NCBI GenBank assembly: GCA_002085355.1
Contig: NATN01000041.1
Span: 1 to 11,968 of the forward strand
Origin: Candidatus Zhuqueibacterota bacterium 4484_87
GTDB taxonomy: Bacteria > Zhuqueibacterota > Zhuqueibacteria > Thermofontimicrobiales > Thermofontimicrobiaceae
DNA: 11,968 nucleotides
Direction of reading: 5' to 3'
The position numbers were made by a program, and so were the translations under genes. This document shows, in pieces, positions 7,701-11,968 of the stretch. The notes beneath the pieces were generated by a model that was not told the origin of the DNA, ran no database searches, and worked only from the letters and a program-made list of their open reading frames with translations. How positions within the stretch are numbered: position 1 is the stretch's first letter; every line of letters starts with the position of its first letter.

Positions 7701-7726
7701 AAAAATGAATGACATTCATTTTTATA
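7701..7726 (-). promoter_or_regulatory. 23-bp perfect palindrome overlapping the acyl-ligase promoter (candidate operator)
   Basis: Arms of 11 bp, AAAAATGAATG (7701-7711) and CATTCATTTTT (7713-7723), are exact reverse complements around a single central base (7712). On the minus strand TATAAA (7726-7721), a good -10 candidate, overlaps the palindrome's upstream edge, so a bound protein would cover the -10/+1 region. The -35 is not clear; TTGCAT is present but 20 nt away. The half-site TGAATG/CATTCA resembles the TGAATGA...TCATTCA sites of TetR-family fatty-acid regulators such as Bacillus FadR, which would suit a gene for fatty-acid activation. That link is inference; no regulator gene is in the window. 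Confidence 0.6.
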
Positions 7727-7827
7727 GTTTAAGAAAAAAAATGAAATATGCAAGTAAAATTTTCAGTGAGCCTGTTTTTATTAATAAATAAGATTATGGA
7801 ACCCGCTAAAAGATTCAATCCATTTTC

Positions 7828-7845
7828 CGTTCGCGAAAGCGAATG
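7828..7845. other. Short hairpin with GAAA loop downstream of nadE
   Basis: CGTTCGC (7828-7834) and GCGAATG (7839-7845) form a 7-bp stem including one G-T pair, closed by a GAAA (plus strand) or TTTC (minus strand) loop. It lies about 20 nt after the nadE stop, where a 3'-end structure would be expected. The minus strand has no T-tract after it (GAAAATGG follows), so it is not a standard intrinsic terminator. Confidence 0.4.
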
Positions 7846-7864
7846 TTTAGTGGTTTAAATTGTA

Positions 7865-9622
7865 TCATTGATCGGAGGAGTTGTGGTAGTGGTTAGTAAT
7901 GGGCATTCGCCTGTCTTTTCCAAAAGCGCGAGGAGTAATTTTTATTCCCGGAGGTGCCTGGCGGCGTTTGTATTCAGCGCGGTCAACAAGGTGTACGACT
8001 CGACGAACAATTCTTTCGTCAAATCCCTTGCTGATGATATCTGCACTGGACAGATTTTGTTCTACGTACGCCTGTAATATCGGATCGAGAATTTCATAGG
8101 GAGGGAGGCTGTCTGAATCTTTTTGTTCCGGACGTAATTCTGCTGATGGCGGTTTTGTGATTGTATTTCGGGGAATAATTTCATGCTCTCTGGTTTTGTT
8201 CAAATATTCCGACAGTTGATAGACCATCATCTTTGGGACATCTTTGATGACGGCAAATCCGCCGACCATGTCTCCGTAAAGAGTACAATATCCGACGCTG
8301 AGCTCGCTTTTATTGCCTGTTGTCAGGGCTAACCAGCCAAATTTGTTGGACAGCGCCATGATAATGTTCCCGCGAATCCGCGCCTGAATATTCTCTTCAG
8401 TGACATCAAAAGGCAGGTCGAGAAAATGGGGCTTTAACATTTCGCGGTATTGATTGAAAGTATCCTGAATCGGAATAATTTTATAATCGATTCCCAGATT
8501 TTGAGCCAATTGTTGGGCGTCATCAAGGCTGGAGTCGCTGGAAAATTTTGATGGCATGGCGACTCCGATGACATTTTCAGCGCCCAATGCATCTGCCGCA
8601 ATGGCAGCGGTCAAAGCGGAGTCAATGCCGCCACTTAGCCCGAGAACGACTTTTTTGAAACCGTTTTTATGCACGTAATCACGAGTACCAAGAACAAGTG
8701 CGTGATAGATTTCTTCGATTTGCGATAAGCTGCGGCGTTGCTTGTGTTCGATTGGTATTTTTAAAGACGATTGTTGGCTTTTTTTTAGATCAATTTTATC
8801 GAATTCAAATTTTTGGGGAAATGATTCCCGACGTTGCTGAAAAATTTTGTCTCGTTCCCGATTTTGACGAATGGGTTCAATGTCAATATCGACAAAGGTG
8901 ATGTCTTCGGCGAATTGTTTGCAGCGGGAAACTATTTCTCCGCTGTCGTTCACCACGAGACTGGAGCCGTCGAAGACTAATTCGTCTTGGCCACCAATGA
9001 GATTGACGTAACAAAGGAAAGTGCGGTTTTTTCGCGCGCGGTCAATGACCAGAGCCTCGCGCTCTTCAATTTTACCAGAGCAAAAAGGAGAAGCAGAGAT
9101 ATTTATGTTGATGAGACAGTCTCCCTGAAGCGCTTGAGCATCGATGACGCTGTCCTGAATCCACAAATCTTCACAAACGCTAAGTCCGACAGGAATGCCG
9201 TCAACCGAAAAAATCAGCGGGTTTTCGCCTTCCTTGAAATATCTTTTTTCATCAAAAACGCCGTAGTTGGGAAGGTGGATTTTGTGGTAAATTCCTTTGA
9301 TTTCGCGGTTCTGAATGACAGCAGCGCCGTTGAAGAGTCCCGCTTTTCGCTGATCAGCAAAGCCGATGATGCAAATGATACCTTCGCAAGCAGCAGTGAT
9401 GTGTTCCATTGCCGTGCGATTATCAGCAATGAATTGAGGGCGGAGAAGCAAATCTTCCGGCGGATAACCGGGAATCGTCAATTCGGGAAAAGCAACAATG
9501 TCCGCCTGCTTTTCTTTCGCTTGGTGAATGTACTGTTTTATTTTTTCCACGTTACCCGCAAGATCGCCGACAGTGACGTTGATTTGCGCCAAAGCAATCC
9601 GTAGAGTGCTATTTGAATTCAT
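7865..9622 (-). CDS. nadE: Glutamine-dependent NAD+ synthase (glutaminase-synthetase fusion)
   Basis: 585 residues in two domains. Residues 1-270 are a nitrilase-fold glutaminase with the Glu-Lys-Cys triad visible as E47 (FPELTIPGYPPEDLL), K114 (YHKIHLPNYGVFDE) and C150 (SVCEDLW). Residues about 300-575 are the ammonia-using NAD synthetase with PP-loop LGLSGGIDSA (SGGIDS 330-335), the TTGNKSE segment, GDMVGGFAVIKD and a C-terminal K-I-T-P-R-A-F-G. It converts nicotinate adenine dinucleotide (deamido-NAD) to NAD+ using ATP and glutamine, the last step of NAD synthesis in the cytoplasm; the released ammonia is passed between the domains. The start ATG has AGGACGGAT just before it, within the 11-nt gap after yjbQ, so the two genes are probably co-transcribed. 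Length is normal for the family and all key residues are present. Confidence 0.96.
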   Translation of the reverse strand: MNSNSTLRIALAQINVTVGDLAGNVEKIKQYIHQAKEKQADIVAFPELTIPGYPPEDLLLRPQFIADNRTAMEHITAACEGIICIIGFADQRKAGLFNGAAVIQNREIKGIYHKIHLPNYGVFDEKRYFKEGENPLIFSVDGIPVGLSVCEDLWIQDSVIDAQALQGDCLININISASPFCSGKIEEREALVIDRARKNRTFLCYVNLIGGQDELVFDGSSLVVNDSGEIVSRCKQFAEDITFVDIDIEPIRQNRERDKIFQQRRESFPQKFEFDKIDLKKSQQSSLKIPIEHKQRRSLSQIEEIYHALVLGTRDYVHKNGFKKVVLGLSGGIDSALTAAIAADALGAENVIGVAMPSKFSSDSSLDDAQQLAQNLGIDYKIIPIQDTFNQYREMLKPHFLDLPFDVTEENIQARIRGNIIMALSNKFGWLALTTGNKSELSVGYCTLYGDMVGGFAVIKDVPKMMVYQLSEYLNKTREHEIIPRNTITKPPSAELRPEQKDSDSLPPYEILDPILQAYVEQNLSSADIISKGFDERIVRRVVHLVDRAEYKRRQAPPGIKITPRAFGKDRRMPITNHYHNSSDQ

Positions 9623-9633
9623 TTATCCGTCCT

Positions 9634-10047
9634 TTATTCGCCAATTGCTTTGATGATGAGTCTTTTTCTTCGTCTGCCGTCAAATTCGGCGTAGTAAATT
9701 TGCTGCCAGGGCCCCAGGTCCAAAACGCCGTCAGTGATGGGAACAATGACCTCGTGACCGATGAGGAGATTTTTCAGATGTGCATCGCCATTCACTTCGC
9801 CGGTGCGGTGATGGTGATAGTCAGGCCCCTCCGGCGCCAATTTTTGCAGCCATTCTTCAATGTCCTGAATCAGCCCTGATTCCGCATCATTGATATAAAC
9901 ACCTGCTGTGATGTGCATCGCGGAAACCAACACCATGCCTTCTTGGATACCGCTTTCGCGGACAACGCGCTCAACCTCTCGCGTGATATTGATATATTCC
10001 CGTTTTTTTGTTGTATTGAACCACAAATATTCTGTTTTAGCCTTCAT
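9634..10047 (-). CDS. yjbQ: YjbQ family protein (UPF0047)
   Basis: 137 residues from the ATG at 10047, the usual length. Family signatures are clear: MHITAGVYINDAE (44-56, with His45) and YHHHRTGEVNGDAHLKN (77-93, with His90), followed by L-I-G-H-E-V-I-V-P-I-T-D-G-V-L-D-L-G-P-W-Q-Q-I-Y-Y-A-E-F-D-G-x-R-R-x-R. Members form small trimeric cytoplasmic proteins. E. coli YjbQ is reported to have weak thiamine-phosphate synthase activity, but the physiological role is not settled. AAGGGA with 6-nt spacing supports this start. An upstream in-frame ATG at 10125 would add a hydrophobic 26-residue leader but has no SD and is atypical. It lies 11 nt before nadE; a functional link to NAD synthesis is not established. 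Confidence 0.93.
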   Translation of the reverse strand: MKAKTEYLWFNTTKKREYINITREVERVVRESGIQEGMVLVSAMHITAGVYINDAESGLIQDIEEWLQKLAPEGPDYHHHRTGEVNGDAHLKNLLIGHEVIVPITDGVLDLGPWQQIYYAEFDGRRRKRLIIKAIGE

Positions 10048-10108
10048 TGGTGTTCCCTTATTCGTTTTTGCAAATATCAAAATGAGTTGGCAAAATAAAA
10101 TGAAGCGA

Positions 10109-10125
10109 ATGATCTCCCGGATCAT
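10109..10125. promoter_or_regulatory. Short inverted repeat upstream of yjbQ
   Basis: ATGATC (10109-10114) and GATCAT (10120-10125) are exact reverse complements around a 5-nt centre, in the 116-nt gap between yjbQ and the gene upstream. It may be an operator or part of a leader hairpin. I do not see a convincing promoter beside it, and 6-bp arms can arise by chance. Confidence 0.25.
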
Positions 10126-10163
10126 CCGCAGTGCAGAAAATCAACTATTCAGCGGGTAAAATT

Positions 10164-10685
10164 TTATATTTCGTCTTCCTGACCCAAAAAAATGAATTCC
10201 CGTTCTGTGAGCGATTGATTAAATCCATCAATCAGGTCATAGACATGCGCCAGTAGGTCGGGTAATTCATGCTCAGAAAATTGATCGGGAAGATGAGTAA
10301 TTTCGTCTTCCAGAATTTGCAAATGCTCCATAAGTTGAACATCGTATTTATGCAATTGTTCAATTTCCTGTTGACTCAGTTTGTTGTTGGCTATTTTTCC
10401 CTGATTGCTGCAGTAGCAAGGATTTTTTAACGATTGGGTGATGGCGCGCATACTTTGGGAAATGTTGTTGACCATTTCCTGATACTCGTCCCCGCCAATA
10501 GACAAAAGCTGATCTTGCTTTTTGTTGAATTGGGCGAAAATGAAATCCAATTTTTTGATTAAATAGTGCCGCAATTCATTGTCACTTTTGTCGCGGGTAT
10601 TCCCGTCAGTGTAACCTGAATAGCCGGGAATCTCCCTGTGCAAAATAAGCACGACATCGTCAACAGCGTGAATTTCGTCTTTCAT
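10164..10685 (-). CDS. Hypothetical acidic helical protein, family not recognised
   Basis: 173 residues, no signal peptide and no membrane segment, so probably cytoplasmic. I do not recognise the family. Residues 1-36 are polar and may be flexible. The rest looks mostly helical with heptad-like spacing: 37-87, then a Cys pair NPCYC (Cys90, Cys92), then a second helical part 100-140 (QEIEQLHKYDVQLMEHLQIL). The C-terminus is acidic and ends in GQEDEI. GGGAG 7 nt before the ATG supports this start. It lies 30 nt downstream of the HAD-like gene and 116 nt upstream of yjbQ on the same strand, so it is probably co-transcribed at least with the HAD gene. The CxC pair alone is not enough to claim metal binding. 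Confidence 0.75.
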   Translation of the reverse strand: MKDEIHAVDDVVLILHREIPGYSGYTDGNTRDKSDNELRHYLIKKLDFIFAQFNKKQDQLLSIGGDEYQEMVNNISQSMRAITQSLKNPCYCSNQGKIANNKLSQQEIEQLHKYDVQLMEHLQILEDEITHLPDQFSEHELPDLLAHVYDLIDGFNQSLTEREFIFLGQEDEI

Positions 10686-10715
10686 TGCATTGCTCCCTGA
10701 ATAGTTGAAATATGG

Positions 10716-11411
10716 CTATTGCCTGAATAAATCATACATTTCAGTCAAATTTTTTACTTCCCAATCAGGCTTTGGCGCGTTGTCGTTCAGCTTTTGTCCC
10801 TGTCTATTGACCCAAATGACGTGGATTCCAGCATTTTTAGCGCCAGCAATATCGGAAATCGGTGAATCGCCGACCATGATGACTTCATTCGGCAATAAAC
10901 CGATTTTTTCAAGTGTGAAATCAAAAATTTTTCTGTCCGGCTTGTAACATTCAGCCTGTGCTGAAGTGACTACCGTTTCGAATTTAATGCCGCTGCTCAT
11001 CACGATTTTGAGTAACGGATCATCAGAGTCAGCATTGGACAGTAGCGCCAATTGAAATTTTGGGGATAATTTTTGTAAAACGTTCAGAACCTCTGGATAA
11101 AACTGACATTTTTCCAGCGATTTCCACAAAAAATTCAAATCACGATTAACGTCCCGTTTGACGCGAAAATGGCGATAAATTTCCTCTAATCTTCTTCGAT
11201 GAATATCTCGTACTCTGATGAAAGGTTTAATTTTCGGCCAATTGAAAAGTCTTTTTGTGATTTTATCGTAGAGCTCGAAATAAATTTCGTGATTCACTTT
11301 TACACCGGACTCTTCAATCAATCGCCAAATTCGATCTCTGGGAAAACCGGAATCATCAATGAGCGTTTTGTGGACATCAAAGATGATGCCTTTTACATTC
11401 TCAATAGCCAT
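10716..11411 (-). CDS. HAD superfamily hydrolase, His in place of the second motif-I Asp
   Basis: 231 residues, a normal length for a HAD subfamily IA protein with an alpha-helical cap (about residues 20-100). Motif I is IIFDVHKTLID: the nucleophile Asp12 is present, but the residue two positions on, usually Asp in phosphatases, is His14. Motif II Ser125 (LLSNADSDD), motif III Lys157 (CYKPDRKIF) and motif IV Asp182/Asp187 (VGDSPISDIAGAKNAG) are intact, so the metal site looks functional. Substrate is unknown. The altered motif I resembles dehalogenase-like (DxY) and FDxFHTL variants more than classical phosphatases, so a phosphatase label should not be assumed. The ATG at 11411 has no clear SD; in-frame upstream sequence is open only to a TAA about 60 nt away and has no better start. 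It is probably the first gene of the minus-strand group. Confidence 0.85.
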   Translation of the reverse strand: MAIENVKGIIFDVHKTLIDDSGFPRDRIWRLIEESGVKVNHEIYFELYDKITKRLFNWPKIKPFIRVRDIHRRRLEEIYRHFRVKRDVNRDLNFLWKSLEKCQFYPEVLNVLQKLSPKFQLALLSNADSDDPLLKIVMSSGIKFETVVTSAQAECYKPDRKIFDFTLEKIGLLPNEVIMVGDSPISDIAGAKNAGIHVIWVNRQGQKLNDNAPKPDWEVKNLTEMYDLFRQ

Positions 11412-11491
11412 ATTTTCAACAATAATTCTGTCAGGCGCAAGATATCAGTATTTAAAATTTAAATCACATCGAAATAATTAGATCGCAAGGG

Positions 11492-11590
11492 AGGAATTTA
11501 TGTTCGATTTCTGACAAAAAATTTCCAAACTTCTTCAAACAACAACGTCATCACTTTCCTACTTTGTCAGATTTCTGCAGGAATTTATGT
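11492..11590 (+). repeat. Direct repeat of a 12-mer containing an SD-like site and ATG
   Basis: AGGAATTTATGT occurs at 11492-11503 and again at 11579-11590, 87 nt apart. Both copies look like ribosome binding sites with an ATG (11500 and 11587); the first is preceded by AAGGG, making a full SD. The frames are only MFDF-stop and MYDKK-stop. Between the copies, TCTGACAAA (11510-11518) and TTTGTCAGA (11563-11571) form a perfect 9-bp inverted repeat, and GATTTCTG occurs twice (11506-11513 and 11570-11577). Confidence 0.65.
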
Positions 11591-11660
11591 ATGATAAAAA
11601 ATAAATTAGCGGGGAATATTGAACAGCTAAAGTTAGTCAATTGAAATTAAAAAATCAAGA

Positions 11661-11680
11661 AAAATTTTAAAAAATTTTAA
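11661..11680. repeat. Tandem A/T 10-mer, phased A-tracts upstream of a promoter
   Basis: AAAATTTTAA is repeated exactly twice (11661-11670 and 11671-11680). A-tracts repeating every 10 bp bend DNA and can act like an UP element. The pair ends 22 nt before the candidate -35 of the lipoprotein gene, and an 11-bp palindrome, TAACGACGTTA (11678-11688), overlaps its end. Confidence 0.5.
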
Positions 11681-11702
11681 CGACGTTACAAATTGCTTGA
11701 TT

Positions 11703-11730
11703 TTGACGATTTGAATTATTATTATATGTT
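11703..11730 (+). promoter_or_regulatory. Candidate promoter of the lipoprotein gene
   Basis: TTGACG (11703-11708, five of six matches to the -35 consensus) is followed after 16 nt by TATGTT (11725-11730, four of six to the -10). The predicted start near 11737 leaves a leader of about 27 nt to the ATG at 11764. Confidence 0.5.
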
Positions 11731-11763
11731 TTTCCATAACGGTGAAAGGGCAAAAAATAACAA

Positions 11764-11968
11764 ATGAACTTTTCTATAAAAAGACTATCTCTTGTTTTAC
11801 TGTCAGGTTTGCTGTTTATCCAGGCAGGGTGCGCAAAGAAACCATTGGATACCGAAAAATTGAAAAAAGAAATTGAGAATTTATGCGCTGATTTTCCCGA
11901 AGCAACAATAGCCGTGGCATTTGAAGATTTGCAAAATGGCGCATCGTTTTTTATAAACGAGAAGATGC
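11764..11968 (+). CDS. Probable lipoprotein, serine beta-lactamase-like hydrolase, 3' end outside the window (partial)
   Basis: Only the first 68 codons are inside the window, and the frame is open to the end. The N-terminus has a basic start (NFSIKR), a hydrophobic core and QAGC at residues 20-23, which looks like a lipoprotein signal with Cys23 as the lipidated residue, although Gln at -3 is unusual for a lipobox. The following TIAVAFEDLQNGASFFINEKM (residues 48-68) resembles the first two strands of class A beta-lactamase-type serine hydrolases, where the pattern V-A-V-x-D-L-x-x-G-x-x-x-x-x-N precedes the catalytic SxxK. That motif lies beyond the window, so activity cannot be judged. AAAGGG lies 13 nt before the ATG, a rather long SD spacing. 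Confidence 0.6.
   Translation, partial: MNFSIKRLSLVLLSGLLFIQAGCAKKPLDTEKLKKEIENLCADFPEATIAVAFEDLQNGASFFINEKM

Larger units (their letters stand above)
11412..11763. other. AT-rich divergent intergenic region with small repeats
   Basis: 352 nt between the divergently oriented HAD gene and lipoprotein gene. It holds two copies of a 12-mer that carry SD-like sequences and ATGs leading only to very short frames, a 9-bp inverted repeat, a duplicated A/T 10-mer, an 11-bp palindrome and a plausible plus-strand promoter, described in separate entries or findings. No gene of normal length, tRNA or known RNA family was recognised. The promoter of the HAD gene must lie here, but I cannot place it. Confidence 0.6.

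Noticed and set aside
7671..7715. Longer acyl-ligase start at ATG 7715
   Set aside because: It would place the 23-bp palindrome partly inside the coding region and ignores the GGAGG directly before 7670.
8987..9604. 205-codon open frame on the plus strand opposite the nadE glutaminase domain
   Set aside because: It is fully antisense to a clearly conserved enzyme domain, has no family resemblance, and looks like a by-product of nadE codon usage.
10048..10125. Longer yjbQ start at 10125 with a hydrophobic signal-like leader
   Set aside because: YjbQ proteins are cytoplasmic and about 137 residues long. The ATG at 10047 has AAGGGA at good spacing, whereas 10125 has no SD.
9634..11411. A dedicated new pathway formed by HAD, unknown protein, YjbQ and NAD synthase
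   Set aside because: Same strand and close spacing support co-transcription of parts of the group, but nothing in the sequences shows a shared substrate. Neighbourhood alone does not justify naming a system.
1..11968. CRISPR array, tRNA/rRNA genes, insertion sequences, prophage or toxin-antitoxin modules
   Set aside because: I looked for regularly spaced repeats, cloverleaf-type arms with CCA ends, transposase motifs and small paired genes, and found none. The genes are housekeeping or envelope genes.

Overview
The window looks like an ordinary chromosomal housekeeping region of a diderm (Gram-negative-type) bacterium. It encodes an outer-membrane beta-barrel with a C-terminal Trp, a TPR protein beside it, two further exported or lipid-anchored proteins, and otherwise cytoplasmic enzymes. 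Base composition is moderately AT-rich, intergenic regions are clearly AT-rich, and most starts carry a recognisable Shine-Dalgarno (SD) sequence. The gene mix (TPR protein plus plug-less TonB-receptor-like barrel, PrmA, DUF4390 protein, Aas-type acyl ligase, fused glutaminase/NAD synthase, YjbQ) would suit a Calditrichota/KSB1-like or other FCB-group lineage. That placement is inference and weak. No mobile element, CRISPR array, tRNA or rRNA was seen.

Layout. (1) Positions 2-4766, plus strand: a 5'-truncated TPR protein, a beta-barrel starting directly at its stop codon (TAGATG), prmA 14 nt further on, and after a 113-nt gap an exported DUF4390-type protein. (2) Positions 4808-5779, minus strand: a threonine/serine dehydratase without ACT domain, behind a near-consensus sigma-70-type promoter (TTGACA-N17-TATTAT) with an inverted repeat just upstream. 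It converges on the DUF4390 gene, and an AT-rich hairpin lies between the two. (3) Positions 6132-7670, minus strand: a stand-alone Aas-type acyl-ACP/acyl-CoA synthetase with a strong SD, a rho-independent terminator behind it, and a perfect 23-bp palindrome where the promoter and transcription start should be. (4) Positions 7865-11411, minus strand: HAD-like hydrolase, a 173-residue protein I do not recognise, YjbQ, and glutamine-dependent NAD synthase. yjbQ-nadE is tightly spaced (11 nt) and HAD-unknown is 30 nt apart. A 116-nt gap separates the two pairs, so they may be one or two transcripts. (5) A 352-nt AT-rich divergent intergenic region with several small repeats and a promoter, then the first 68 codons of a probable lipoprotein resembling class A beta-lactamase-type serine hydrolases, cut by the window end.

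I see no clear novel multi-gene system. The most checkable signals are the 23-bp palindrome in front of the fatty-acid activation gene, the duplicated SD-start modules in the 11.4-11.76 kb intergenic region, the HAD protein with His in place of the second motif-I Asp, the unrecognised 173-residue protein, and the TPR/plug-less barrel pair.
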